Shown here one piece after another: positions 1 through 8,673 of a stretch of DNA of 64,000 bases. A model generated the notes under the pieces. The model searched no databases and was not told the DNA's origin. It saw only the letters and a list, made by a program, of their open reading frames with translations. Position numbers and translations under genes: made by a program. The stretch is from positions 248,001-312,000 of the forward strand of contig JAUYVI010000002.1 of assembly GCA_030715195.1 (NCBI GenBank), written 5' to 3'. Source of the DNA: Dongia sedimenti (GTDB taxonomy: Bacteria; Pseudomonadota; Alphaproteobacteria; Dongiales; Dongiaceae). How positions within the stretch are numbered: the first letter of the stretch is position 1; each line of letters opens with the position of its first letter.

Positions 1-123
1 AAGCTCAACGACGAGACCATCGCGGACGAGAACCGCAAGATCTCGCTGGCCGATCTCAATGCCGACGGCGTCATCAAGCTGTCCTTCGGCAAGAAGCGGC
101 ACGTCGTGGTGAAGGCGCGCTGA
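1..123 (+). CDS. 3' end of an unidentified protein gene
   Basis: An open frame runs from the left edge to a TGA at 121-123, giving 40 residues that end in a basic tail (about KKRHVVVKAR). The part seen is charged and hydrophilic and contains an ADLNADG stretch. I do not recognise the family from this fragment. The next gene follows on the same strand after about 80 bases. Confidence 0.5.
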   Translation, partial: KLNDETIADENRKISLADLNADGVIKLSFGKKRHVVVKAR

Positions 124-205
124 CTCCGGTCGACGCTGCCTTCAACCTGGCTCGGTGGAACGCTAGACTGCCGCGGCGGTTTTCACCGATGAGGGCGGAG
201 CTATC

Positions 206-799
206 GTGAAAGTCATCAGCTGGAATCTCTGGCATCGGGGCGGCGCCGTGCTGGCGCATCTCTCCGCCCTGATCGAGGCGGAGCGGCCGGACCTGTTGCT
301 GATGCAGGAGGCGAAGCCGAACCTTGCAGAACTCACCGATGTGGTCGGCGGTCACTTCCATTTCCTGGCACTGCCGAAACGGGTCTATGGCCTCGGCGCC
401 TGGACACCCCATGACATCCCGGCGCCCGATTTCGTGGAGCTGCCGGGCTCGCGGCTGCCGGGGCGGGTGCCGCCGCGCCTCGCACAGCTCCTCACCGTCA
501 AAGGCATCGGCTTCGCCAATGTCCATCTCTCCCACGGGCAGCTGCTGAACCGTCGGCAGGTACGCACCGCCGCCGAGCGGCTGGATGGACCGGCAGCGAT
601 CATCGGCGATTATAACGCCGTCGGAGAAATCCGCCTGACCGGCTTCCACGACGCCGGCCCGCGCATGCGCACCCACAAATTCCGCACCCGGCTCGACCGT
701 TGCCTGGCGCGCGATATCGAATGTCTCAGCGCCACCGTGCTCGACCGCGGTCCGTCCGACCACCATCCGATCCGCCTGGAGTTCAAGCCGAAGCCCTAG
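206..799 (+). CDS. Endonuclease/exonuclease/phosphatase (EEP) family protein
   Basis: A 197-residue protein with EEP-fold hallmarks. It opens with KVISWNLWHRGG, where the Asn is a metal/active-site position in the family. LLLMQEA supplies the metal-binding Glu, GDYNAV lies near residue 135, and SDHHPI is the terminal catalytic Asp-His pair. EEP proteins cleave phosphodiesters or phosphomonoesters with a divalent metal; the substrate cannot be told from sequence. The GTG start is supported by a purine-rich ribosome binding site at 191-200. At under 200 residues it is shorter than most EEP nucleases, so it is probably a minimal domain. Its stop overlaps the stop of the convergent cardiolipin synthase gene by 4 bases. 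Confidence 0.8.
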   Translation: MKVISWNLWHRGGAVLAHLSALIEAERPDLLLMQEAKPNLAELTDVVGGHFHFLALPKRVYGLGAWTPHDIPAPDFVELPGSRLPGRVPPRLAQLLTVKGIGFANVHLSHGQLLNRRQVRTAAERLDGPAAIIGDYNAVGEIRLTGFHDAGPRMRTHKFRTRLDRCLARDIECLSATVLDRGPSDHHPIRLEFKPKP

Positions 800-2235
800 A
801 GATATGGCAGCAACAGGCGCACCGCCCGGTTGCGCAGCCGCACCAAAAGGGGCTGCGCATAAAGTGCTTTCAGCGTGATCTCTGTCCCTTGCCGCGCCGC
901 GATCTTCTCCGAAAGCAGCGCGCTGAAGTCATGGTCGTAGATCTCCATGTTCAGCTCGAAATTGAGCCTGAGGCTGCGCTGGTCCCAGTTGGCGCTGCCG
1001 ACCAGCGACCAGCCGCCGTCGATCGTCATCAGCTTGGAATGCTCGAACGGCTGCGGTGCCCGCCAGATCCGTGTGCCGGCGATCAGCAAAGGCGCGATAT
1101 GCGCCATCACCGCCCAGTCCATGATCCGGTGGTCGCTGTTTTCCGGGATGACGATGTCGACATCGACGCCGCGCATGGCCGCGAGCTCCAGGGCCGCCAC
1201 CAGCCGCTCATCGGGCAGGAAATAGGGCGTGATGATCTTGATCGAGCGCTGCGCGGAGCCGATCGCCTGCAGGAACATGAACTCGATCTTCTCGATATCC
1301 TGGTCCGGACCGGAAGTGACCACCCGCGCCAGTGCCGGGCCGCAAGGCGGGCTCTGCGGAAACCAGGTGAGACCGCGCAGCTCCTCGCCGGTGGCGAATT
1401 CCCAATCCGTCACGAAGGCCTCGGTGATCTGCTCGACCACCGGGCCCCTCACCTCGAAATGCATGTCGCGCACCGCGGTGCGGGGATCGCAGGCCTTCAG
1501 GTTGTGCGCGCTGATGTTGAGGCCGCCGACGAACCCGCGCTGCCCGTCGACGACCAGGATCTTCTTGTGGTTCCTCAGGTTGAGGAAGGCCATCCGCCAC
1601 GGCAGCCAGGAATGCAGGAAGCGGGCGACCTTGACACCGCCGCGCTGTAAACGGAACACGGCCATGGAAAAGATATAGCCGCTGCCCACGCCGTCGATGA
1701 TCACGCGAACCTCGACGCCGCGGCGTTGCGCGGCAATCAGGGCCTCGATGAACGGGGTTCCGGCTTCATCCGCGGCGAAGATGTAGCTGGTGAGACCGAC
1801 GGTGATCTTGGCGTCCGCGATCGCTTGAAGCATCGCCGGATAGGCCTCGTCGCCGCTGCGCATCGCTCTGACGGTGTTGCCGGCGAGTGTCGGGCGATGC
1901 GTGATGACACCGACCGCCCGTTCCAGAGCCGCGTATTTCTCGCTGCGCAAGGTCCCGATTGGCGGCGGCGGGGGGCGCCGAGCGGCATAGCGGCGGCTGA
2001 TCCGATAGGCCCGGCGCCGGACCCGGTTGATACCGAACATCCAGTAGAGCGCCGGGCCGATGATGGGCGAGAGCCAGGCCAGCCCCATCCAGCCGATCGC
2101 CGCGGGAACATCGCGCTTGTGAAGCAGAACATGCATGGTGACCAGGACGGCCAGGCCGACATGCAGGGCCGTTACGATCAGCGCGCCAAAGGCATTCCAG
2201 AAATGCGCGAACGCCCAGAGTCCGAATGATGCCAT
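796..2235 (-). CDS. cls: Cardiolipin synthase (phospholipase D superfamily)
   Basis: A 479-residue membrane protein. The first 70 residues hold two hydrophobic helices (the PLDc_N region), followed by two phospholipase D domains. Each domain has an HxKx4D motif: HKKILVVD near residue 221 and HSKLMTID near 399. This matches bacterial cardiolipin synthases, which condense two phosphatidylglycerols (or PG with another lipid) at the inner membrane. The length is normal for ClsA-type enzymes and both catalytic motifs are intact. A PLD-type transphosphatidylase with another lipid substrate cannot be excluded. Confidence 0.9.
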   Translation of the reverse strand: MASFGLWAFAHFWNAFGALIVTALHVGLAVLVTMHVLLHKRDVPAAIGWMGLAWLSPIIGPALYWMFGINRVRRRAYRISRRYAARRPPPPPIGTLRSEKYAALERAVGVITHRPTLAGNTVRAMRSGDEAYPAMLQAIADAKITVGLTSYIFAADEAGTPFIEALIAAQRRGVEVRVIIDGVGSGYIFSMAVFRLQRGGVKVARFLHSWLPWRMAFLNLRNHKKILVVDGQRGFVGGLNISAHNLKACDPRTAVRDMHFEVRGPVVEQITEAFVTDWEFATGEELRGLTWFPQSPPCGPALARVVTSGPDQDIEKIEFMFLQAIGSAQRSIKIITPYFLPDERLVAALELAAMRGVDVDIVIPENSDHRIMDWAVMAHIAPLLIAGTRIWRAPQPFEHSKLMTIDGGWSLVGSANWDQRSLRLNFELNMEIYDHDFSALLSEKIAARQGTEITLKALYAQPLLVRLRNRAVRLLLPYL

Positions 2236-2359
2236 TTACGCCCGCCGCCCCGCCTTCGTGACCGAAACAACACTCCGGCGAAGCGAAAGTTACTTTGAAC
2301 CGCATCGATCGCACAATTGCAAAGCCTGTTAAGGGCTTGGCAATAGTGACAGGAGTCAA

Positions 2360-3181
2360 TTGTCCCGGCATCCTGGGGATCCGTGGAACATGATCGTGCG
2401 TGAAATGGATTCGAGTCTGGGCGGGAGCGATACCGGCAGTGCGCTGGCGGTCAGAGGCCTGCGCAAGGTGTTCCAGCGGCCGGCCGTCGATGGCCTCGAT
2501 CTCACCATCCGGCGCGGCGAGTTCTATGCCCTGCTCGGCCCCAACGGCGCCGGTAAGACCACGACCCTGCGCATGGTCGCCGGGTTGATGAAACCGGATG
2601 CCGGCAGCGTTTCGATCTTCGGCATCGATGCGCTGGCCCGGCCGAATGCGGCGAAACAGATCACCGCCTGGGTCAGCGACGAGCCGATGATCTACGACAA
2701 GCTGACGCCGCTCGAATACCTCGCCTTCGTAGCCGGGCTCTGGGGTATCGATCCCAAGCTCGCCGAGACCAATGCGCGCGACCTGCTGCGCTGGCTGGAG
2801 CTCGCCCCCAACGCCGACGAGCGCTGCGAAGGCTTCTCCAAGGGCATGCGGCAGAAGGTGGCCTTGGCCGGGGCGCTGGTGCACGACCCGAGGCTGATCA
2901 TCCTCGACGAGCCGCTGACCGGTCTCGACGCCCGCGCCGCGCGGCTGGTCAAGGACGTCCTGCTGGAGAAGGTGCGCCAAGGCTGCACCGTCATCATGAC
3001 CACCCATATTCTCGAAGTCGCCGAGCGCATGGCCGAGCGGATCGGCGTCATCTCGCGCGGCAAGCTGATCGCCGAAGGCACGCTCGACGAGCTCCGCAGC
3101 CAGGCGGGCTCGCAAGTCGGCGACACCAGCCTCGAGGACGTATTCCTGACCCTGGTCGGCGGCGAGGAGCCGTTGCCGTGA
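2360..3181 (+). CDS. ABC transporter ATP-binding protein (ABC-2 type)
   Basis: A 273-residue ABC ATPase. The Walker A motif GPNGAGKTT is near residues 60-68, the signature-like FSKGMRQ near 158, and the Walker B LIILDEP near 180 is followed by a D-loop and a switch His (TTHILE). The degenerate signature and C-terminal extension are typical of ABC-2/NatA-like exporters. I chose the TTG start because AGGAG (2351-2355) sits just upstream; ATG at 2390 or 2405 would remove only residues before the ABC domain. It overlaps the following permease gene (GTGA at 3178-3181), so the two form a translationally coupled pair. The substrate is unknown. Confidence 0.85.
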   Translation: MSRHPGDPWNMIVREMDSSLGGSDTGSALAVRGLRKVFQRPAVDGLDLTIRRGEFYALLGPNGAGKTTTLRMVAGLMKPDAGSVSIFGIDALARPNAAKQITAWVSDEPMIYDKLTPLEYLAFVAGLWGIDPKLAETNARDLLRWLELAPNADERCEGFSKGMRQKVALAGALVHDPRLIILDEPLTGLDARAARLVKDVLLEKVRQGCTVIMTTHILEVAERMAERIGVISRGKLIAEGTLDELRSQAGSQVGDTSLEDVFLTLVGGEEPLP

Positions 3182-4731
3182 GCGACACGGCCCTGCATCC
3201 GCGTTCGCTGCTGTGGCTGGCGCGGCAGGAAGGCCGCCTGTCCTGGCGCGATCTGGTCTGGCTGATGACGGCCGGCTATCGCTGGCGCGGCCGATCGGTG
3301 GCGATCTGGCTGCTGATCGTGGCGGTCGTCATGCATGTCATCGCCTGGGGCATGGTGCGGCGCTACGCCGATGTCAGCCTCGGCGCCGGCGTCGAGTCCT
3401 TCATGGCCATTTCCGGGAGCATCGGTCTCGCCTTCTTCCTGATGCTCTCCCAGGCGCTGGAACAAGTGACCCGGCTGTTCTACGGTCGCGGCGATCTTGA
3501 TCTGCTGAAATCCTCGCCGACCTCGCTGCGCCGCGTCCTCGGCCTGCGCGTGCTCTCCGTCGCGACCTCGACCTGCGCCATGACCCTCTTCGTCGCCGGA
3601 CCGTTCATCAATGTGCTCACCTTCGAGGGCGGGCCGCGCTGGCTCTGCGGCTATGGCGTCGCCATCGCGGCCGGCCTGGCGGCCTCGGGTATCGCCCTGG
3701 TGCTGACCTCGGCCCTGTTCGATCTGATGGGCGCGCGCCGCACCCGGCTCGCGGCGCAGATCGTGGCCGCGGTGATTGGTTCCGCCTTCATCATCGCGAT
3801 CCAGGTGGTGGCGATCGTCTCGATCGGCACGATGTCGCAATCGGCCTTCTTTCATTCGGAAAGCGTGATGGCCCACGCACCGGATCTGGACAGCCCGCTC
3901 TGGCTGCCCGCACGCGCTATCCTCGGCGATCCCGTGCCGCTGCTCATTGTGCTGGTGATCGGTGCGGCGATGTTCGCGGTGCCGGTCCTGCTCCTGGCCG
4001 GCCGGCTGGGCGATTACGCCATGGCCGCCGCCAGCGCCGATCTCGCGCTGGGGCGCAGCTCCGGCGCGGGCTTCACCGGCCTCTTTCTCGGCCGGTTCCG
4101 CGCGCGCTCCGGCGCCCAGCTGCTGCGGCGAAAGGAATGGGTGCTGCTGCTGCGCGACCCCTGGCTCGCCTCGCAGAGTCTCATGCAGCTGCTCTATCTC
4201 ATTCCGCCGGCGATCTTCCTCTGGCGCTCCTATGGCGAGAGCCAGGGCGCGCTGATCGTGCTGGCGCCGGTCCTCACCATGGCGGCGGGCCAGCTCGGCG
4301 GCGGCCTGGCCTGGCTCGCGGTCTCCGGCGAGGACGCGCCCGATCTCATCGCCTCCGCCCCGATCACCGAACGCCGCATGATCCTGGCCAAGGTCCAGTC
4401 GGTGCTGCTGGCGATTCTGCTGGTCTTCGCACCCTTCCTGATCGCCATGGCCGGCCGCTCGCTGGAGATCGCCGGCATCGTCGCCGTCGGCATCGCGCTC
4501 GCCGCCACCTCCTCGACCCTGATCCAGGTCTGGTTCCGTAGCCAAGCCAAGCGCCGCTACTTCCGCCGGCGCCAGACCTCGTCCCGCATCGCCACCTTCG
4601 CCGAAGCCTTCTCCTCGGTCGCCTGGGCCGGCAGCGCCGCCATCGCCGCCGGCGGCTCGTGGGTCGCCATCGGCCCGACGGTCATCGCACTGCTGGTGCT
4701 GGCCGGCGCCTGGCTTATTCGTCCCAAATAG
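3178..4731 (+). CDS. ABC transporter permease, partner of the upstream ATPase
   Basis: A 517-residue polytopic membrane protein with roughly ten or more hydrophobic segments spread over its length and short basic loops. It has no soluble domain. It starts with GTG inside the stop of the ATPase gene, which makes it the cognate membrane subunit. Length and layout fit putative ABC-2-type exporter permeases that carry both halves in one chain. What is exported cannot be read from the sequence. Confidence 0.75.
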   Translation: MSDTALHPRSLLWLARQEGRLSWRDLVWLMTAGYRWRGRSVAIWLLIVAVVMHVIAWGMVRRYADVSLGAGVESFMAISGSIGLAFFLMLSQALEQVTRLFYGRGDLDLLKSSPTSLRRVLGLRVLSVATSTCAMTLFVAGPFINVLTFEGGPRWLCGYGVAIAAGLAASGIALVLTSALFDLMGARRTRLAAQIVAAVIGSAFIIAIQVVAIVSIGTMSQSAFFHSESVMAHAPDLDSPLWLPARAILGDPVPLLIVLVIGAAMFAVPVLLLAGRLGDYAMAAASADLALGRSSGAGFTGLFLGRFRARSGAQLLRRKEWVLLLRDPWLASQSLMQLLYLIPPAIFLWRSYGESQGALIVLAPVLTMAAGQLGGGLAWLAVSGEDAPDLIASAPITERRMILAKVQSVLLAILLVFAPFLIAMAGRSLEIAGIVAVGIALAATSSTLIQVWFRSQAKRRYFRRRQTSSRIATFAEAFSSVAWAGSAAIAAGGSWVAIGPTVIALLVLAGAWLIRPK

Positions 4732-4742
4732 GAAACCTCCGC

Positions 4743-5786
4743 ATGCGTGCCGCCCTGATCGAGACCTTCAACACGCCCCTCGTCCTCCGCGACGTGGCCG
4801 AGCCGCACTGCCCGCCGGACGGGGCCATCGTCAGCGTGAAGGCCTGCGGCGTCTGCCGCTCCGACTGGCATGCCTGGACCGGCGCCGATCCGGATGTCGC
4901 GGCGCCGCACGTGCCGGGCCATGAGTTCGCCGGGACCGTCGCGGAAGTCGGCCGCGACTGCCACCGCTTCAAGCGCGGCGACCGGGTGACCGCGCCCTTC
5001 ATCCTCGCTTGCGGCCAGTGCCCGGACTGCATCGGCGGCGACCCCACGGTCTGCAATCACCAGCACGTGGTCGGCTTCTCCTCCTGGGGCGCCTTCGCCG
5101 AGCGGATCGCCGTGCCGCGCGCCGATTTCAACCTCGTGCGTCTCCCGGAGGCGATCGGCTTCACCGCGGCCGCCGGCATGGGCTGCCGCGTCACCACCTC
5201 GTTCCGCGCCCTGGTCGATCGTGCAAGATTGCAGCCCGGGGAGTGGCTGGCGATCCACGGCGCCGGTGGCGTCGGCCTTTCGGCGCTGTTGATTGGCGCC
5301 GCGATCGGCGCTTCGGTCCTGGCGATCGACGTCAACGAGGAGGCGCTGCAGCTGGCCCGCGGTCTTGGCGCCACCAAGACGCTCAACGTCTCCGGCATGA
5401 GCGATGTCGGCGCCGCGGTGCGCGAAGCGACCAATGGCGGGGCGCATGTCGCGCTCGACGCGCTCGGCATCACCGCGACCTTCCACAATTCGGTCCGCGG
5501 CTTGCGCAAGCTCGGGCGCCACGTGCAGATCGGCATGCCGCTCGGCCGCCATGCCGAGCCGACGGTGCCGCTGCTGGAGCTGGTCTATTCCCGGCAGATC
5601 AGCATCATGGGCACGCGCGGCATCGCGGCGAGCCGCTTCCCGGCGCTGTTCGCGATGATCGCTGCCGGACATCTCGATCCGGCCCGGCTGGTCACCCATA
5701 CGATTTCATTGGAACAGGCCGGCGTGGCCCTGGAAGCGATGAACGGCTATACCGGTGCCGGCATCACGGTGATCGACCGCTTCTAG
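4743..5786 (+). CDS. Zinc-dependent alcohol dehydrogenase (MDR superfamily)
   Basis: A 347-residue medium-chain dehydrogenase. Catalytic zinc ligands are visible as C38 (CGVCRSDWH) and H60-E61 (GHEFAG). The structural zinc lobe has C90, C93, C96 and C104. The Rossmann nucleotide loop is GAGGVGLSAL near residue 180. These residues are those of active NAD(P)-linked alcohol/polyol dehydrogenases; the substrate is not predictable. The ATG at 4743 is preceded by AGGAAA and starts exactly at the family N-terminus, so a longer upstream reading is unlikely. It begins 11 bases after the ABC permease gene and may share its transcript. Confidence 0.88.
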   Translation: MRAALIETFNTPLVLRDVAEPHCPPDGAIVSVKACGVCRSDWHAWTGADPDVAAPHVPGHEFAGTVAEVGRDCHRFKRGDRVTAPFILACGQCPDCIGGDPTVCNHQHVVGFSSWGAFAERIAVPRADFNLVRLPEAIGFTAAAGMGCRVTTSFRALVDRARLQPGEWLAIHGAGGVGLSALLIGAAIGASVLAIDVNEEALQLARGLGATKTLNVSGMSDVGAAVREATNGGAHVALDALGITATFHNSVRGLRKLGRHVQIGMPLGRHAEPTVPLLELVYSRQISIMGTRGIAASRFPALFAMIAAGHLDPARLVTHTISLEQAGVALEAMNGYTGAGITVIDRF

Positions 5787-6556
5787 CCGTCGCCGCGCGG
5801 CGGCGGCTTGCCCTCGTAGTGCTTCTTCTTCTCGCGATACATCGAGGCATCGGCTTCCGACAGCGCGTCGTCCGCCGATTGCTCGCTGGAGAACTGGTGG
5901 ATGCCGACCGCGCAGGAAAGCGCGATCTCGTTGCCCTCCCAATCGAGGGGCGTGGTCTTGATCACGTCCAGGAGCTGGCCGGCCTTCTCTTCGGCTTGCG
6001 GCCGGTCGGCCTGGGCCAGGATAACGCCGAACTCGTCGCCGCCGAGGCGTCCGACCACGTCGGAATCGCGGACGTTGTTGACCAGCAGGGTGGCGAAGTG
6101 CTGCAGCACCGCGTCGCCGGCGGCATGGCCGAACTTGTCGTTGACCAGCTTCATGCCGTTCAGATCGAAATAGAGCACCGAGCCCGGCGAGCCATAGCGC
6201 TCCGAATAGGAGATCACCCGCGTCAGCTCGCGCACGAAGGCGCGGCGGTTGGCGATCGGCAGCATCGCATCCTCGTCGGCGAGCCGCTCGAGATGCGCAA
6301 TGCGTTTGCGGGTGCGCTGCAACTCGTCCCTGAGATTGGCGACCTCGTTCAGCAGGGTTTGCAACGCGGCGCGGACCGTCGGGGAAAGTTCCGATTCGGT
6401 CAGGCCGAGGAAGGTCGCCTGGTCGACCGGCTCCGCATGAGAAACGTCCTCGGTCTTCGCGACGGATGATGCGGCGCTGCTTTTGGCGACCTTGGAGACC
6501 GGACGGGGTCCGACCACCGCGCCCGCGCCGGGTGTCACCTTGTCTCGAACTCTCAT
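5783..6556 (-). CDS. GGDEF-domain protein, probable diguanylate cyclase
   Basis: About 257 residues. A Ser/Ala-rich low-complexity N-terminus of about 60 residues leads into a helical, charged segment that looks like a coiled coil (LLNEVANLRDELQRTRKRIAHLERL), then a GGDEF domain. The catalytic motif is intact as RLGGDEFGV near residues 168-176, so c-di-GMP synthesis is plausible. No membrane or sensor domain is present, so dimerisation through the coiled coil may set activity. The start is uncertain: ATG at 6556 is used, and an in-frame ATG at 6625 is possible. Its end overlaps the convergent dehydrogenase gene by 4 bases. Confidence 0.82.
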   Translation of the reverse strand: MRVRDKVTPGAGAVVGPRPVSKVAKSSAASSVAKTEDVSHAEPVDQATFLGLTESELSPTVRAALQTLLNEVANLRDELQRTRKRIAHLERLADEDAMLPIANRRAFVRELTRVISYSERYGSPGSVLYFDLNGMKLVNDKFGHAAGDAVLQHFATLLVNNVRDSDVVGRLGGDEFGVILAQADRPQAEEKAGQLLDVIKTTPLDWEGNEIALSCAVGIHQFSSEQSADDALSEADASMYREKKKHYEGKPPPRGDG

Positions 6557-6831
6557 CCTGCCGCCTCGCCGCGGAGCTGCCTGTCCCTGTCCGAAGCGAC
6601 CATGGTCCCCGGCCGCCCGTCTCATGCCGCCCCCGATCTTCCATCGGGACGACAGCATTTCAGCACAGAAATCCTATTCGACCGTAGTTAACAGCGGCTT
6701 AACCCCGGCAAAAATTGCAGCCTCCGCCGCCGGTCGCATCGGCAATCCGCCCGGCCGATGATGCGCGATTCGGCGGCCCCACGCCATGGCCCAGCGCGCC
6801 TGCAATAATCCAGTGTGGTCAACTGCTTGGC

Positions 6832-6859
6832 TTGTCATCCTGCATTCGCTACCTATAAT
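6832..6859 (+). promoter_or_regulatory. Sigma-70-type promoter of purEK
   Basis: TTGTCA at 6832-6837 and a perfect TATAAT at 6854-6859 are separated by 16 bases. Transcription would start near 6866, about 27 bases before the purE ATG. This also argues against an in-frame GTG start at 6815 for purE. Confidence 0.6.
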
Positions 6860-6892
6860 CCCGCCTTCGCCGTCGGGACGGGATCGGATCAC

Positions 6893-7480
6893 ATGGCCAT
6901 CGCCAAAGCGTCAAAGAAGCCGGAGCTCAAGCGCGCCTCGGCGCGTACCGCTGTGGCGAAGCGCCGCGGCGCCGGCCGCCCTCTCGTGGGCATCATCATG
7001 GGCAGCCAGTCGGACTGGCAGACCATGCACCATGCCGCCACTACCCTGGAGCAACTGGGCATTCCCCATGAGACCCGGATCGTCTCCGCGCACCGGACAC
7101 CGCGCCGGATGATCGAATATGCCGAGACCGCCCGGTCGCGGGGCATCAAGGTGATCATCGCCGGCGCCGGTGGTGCCGCCCACCTGCCCGGCATGACGGC
7201 CTCCCTGACCGATTTGCCGGTGCTCGGCGTGCCGGTCGAATCCGCCGCCTTGAAGGGCCAGGACAGCCTGCTCTCGATCGTGCAGATGCCGGCCGGCGTG
7301 CCGGTCGGCACGCTGGCGATCGGCCGGGCCGGCGCGGTCAATGCCGGCCTGCTGGCGGCCTCGATCCTGGCGCTGTCCGACCCCAAGCTCGCGGCCAAGC
7401 TCGCGGCCTACCGCAAGCGCCAGACGGCGGAGGTTGCCCATCACCCCGCTCATGCAGCCGCCGCGCCGGGAGCCCATTGA
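6893..7480 (+). CDS. purE: N5-carboxyaminoimidazole ribonucleotide mutase
   Basis: A 195-residue class I PurE. After a basic N-terminal extension of about 30 residues come the diagnostic motifs [10 protein letters not shown] (substrate phosphate loop), SAHRTP (catalytic His) and [12 protein letters not shown], then GVPVES and [14 protein letters not shown]. The enzyme converts N5-CAIR to CAIR in purine synthesis and works with PurK. The ATG at 6893 lies just downstream of a strong promoter. The Lys/Ala/Arg-rich N-terminal tail and the Ala/His-rich C-terminal tail extend beyond the usual core of about 165 residues. It overlaps purK by 4 bases. Confidence 0.95.
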   Translation: MAIAKASKKPELKRASARTAVAKRRGAGRPLVGIIMGSQSDWQTMHHAATTLEQLGIPHETRIVSAHRTPRRMIEYAETARSRGIKVIIAGAGGAAHLPGMTASLTDLPVLGVPVESAALKGQDSLLSIVQMPAGVPVGTLAIGRAGAVNAGLLAASILALSDPKLAAKLAAYRKRQTAEVAHHPAHAAAAPGAH

Positions 7481-8616
7481 ACGCGATGAATGCCACACCG
7501 AAATCCGCGGATCAGAATCAGGTCATCGCGCCCGGCGGCGTGATCGGCATCCTGGGCGGCGGCCAGCTCGGCCGCATGACCGCGATGGCGGCGGCAAGGC
7601 TCGGCTATCGCGTGCACACCTTCTGCCCGGACCGCAACGCGCCGGCTTCGCATGTCTCCTGGCACAACACCGTCGCCGCCTATGACAACAAGTCGGCACT
7701 GAAGGCCTTTGCCGAAAGCGTCGACGTCGTCACCTTCGAGTTCGAGAACATCCCCTCGGCCACCACCGACTATCTCGCCGCGCTGAAGCCGACACGGCCC
7801 AAGCCGAACGTGCTCTACCTGACGCAGGAGCGCCTGCGCGAGAAACGCTTCCTCGCCTCGATCAATGTGCCGACCACCAAGTTCCTCGACGTGGGGCGCC
7901 AGGAGGCATTGGAATCCGCGGTCAAGGCCCTCGGCCGCCCGGCGATCCTGAAATCCGCCGAGTTCGGCTATGACGGCAAGGGCCAGGTCCGGATCGACGG
8001 CGACATGGACCTGTTCGAGGCCTGGGTGAAGATGGGGGGCGAGGTCGGCATCCTCGAGGCCTATGTCGATTTCGTCCGCGAGATCTCGGTCATCGTGGCG
8101 CGCGGGCCCGACGGATCGACCGCGATCTATCAGCCGGTCGAGAACCAGCACAAGAACCACATCCTCGACGTGACGATGGTCCCCGCCCGCGTATCGCAGG
8201 CGGTCGCCGGCCGCGCCGAAGCCATCGCCCGGCACATCGCCACCGAGCTCGAGCTGGTCGGCCTGCTTGCGGTCGAGATGTTCGTCACCCACAATGACGA
8301 GGTGCTGGTGAATGAGCTCGCCCCGCGGCCGCACAATTCCGGCCACTGGACCATCGACGGCAGCGTCACCAGCCAGTTCGAGCAGTTCGTCCGCGCGGTC
8401 TGCGGCCTGCCTCTGGGCTCGACCGAGCGGCACTCGGACGCGGTGATGAAGAACCTGATCGGCGACGACGTGAACGGCTGGCGCGAACTCTTGAACGATC
8501 CCGCGGTGAAGCTCCATCTCTACGGCAAGGAAGAGGCGCGCCCCGGCCGCAAGATGGGGCATTACACCCGTCTCTCGCCCAAGGCCGGCATCCGCACCGG
8601 CGACGATCGGCGCTGA
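7477..8616 (+). CDS. purK: N5-carboxyaminoimidazole ribonucleotide synthase
   Basis: A 379-residue ATP-grasp enzyme with the PurK signatures [11 protein letters not shown] near the N-terminus, [18 protein letters not shown] in the ATP-grasp B domain, and [15 protein letters not shown] near the metal/ATP site. It makes N5-CAIR from AIR, bicarbonate and ATP and feeds PurE. Translation probably begins at TTG 7477 inside the purE stop, with GGGAG 4 bases upstream; ATG at 7486 is the alternative and removes three residues. A hairpin terminator follows directly, so purEK looks like a complete two-gene operon. Confidence 0.95.
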   Translation: MNAMNATPKSADQNQVIAPGGVIGILGGGQLGRMTAMAAARLGYRVHTFCPDRNAPASHVSWHNTVAAYDNKSALKAFAESVDVVTFEFENIPSATTDYLAALKPTRPKPNVLYLTQERLREKRFLASINVPTTKFLDVGRQEALESAVKALGRPAILKSAEFGYDGKGQVRIDGDMDLFEAWVKMGGEVGILEAYVDFVREISVIVARGPDGSTAIYQPVENQHKNHILDVTMVPARVSQAVAGRAEAIARHIATELELVGLLAVEMFVTHNDEVLVNELAPRPHNSGHWTIDGSVTSQFEQFVRAVCGLPLGSTERHSDAVMKNLIGDDVNGWRELLNDPAVKLHLYGKEEARPGRKMGHYTRLSPKAGIRTGDDRR

Positions 8617-8624
8617 CGAAGAAA

Positions 8625-8647
8625 GCGGCGGCATAGGATGCCGCCGC
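8625..8647. terminator. Bidirectional hairpin between purK and the phytase-like gene
   Basis: A perfect 10-bp inverted repeat (8625-8634 with 8638-8647) with a 3-base loop lies between the convergent stops of purK and the next gene. There is no long T-run, so termination may rely partly on other factors. Confidence 0.55.
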
Positions 8648-8673
8648 CTCGTCACTCACCGTCTCGTCTTGTC

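Noticed and set aside
6815..6892. GTG start giving purE 26 more residues
   Set aside because: A TTGTCA-N16-TATAAT promoter lies downstream of it, so that codon would not be transcribed from this promoter.
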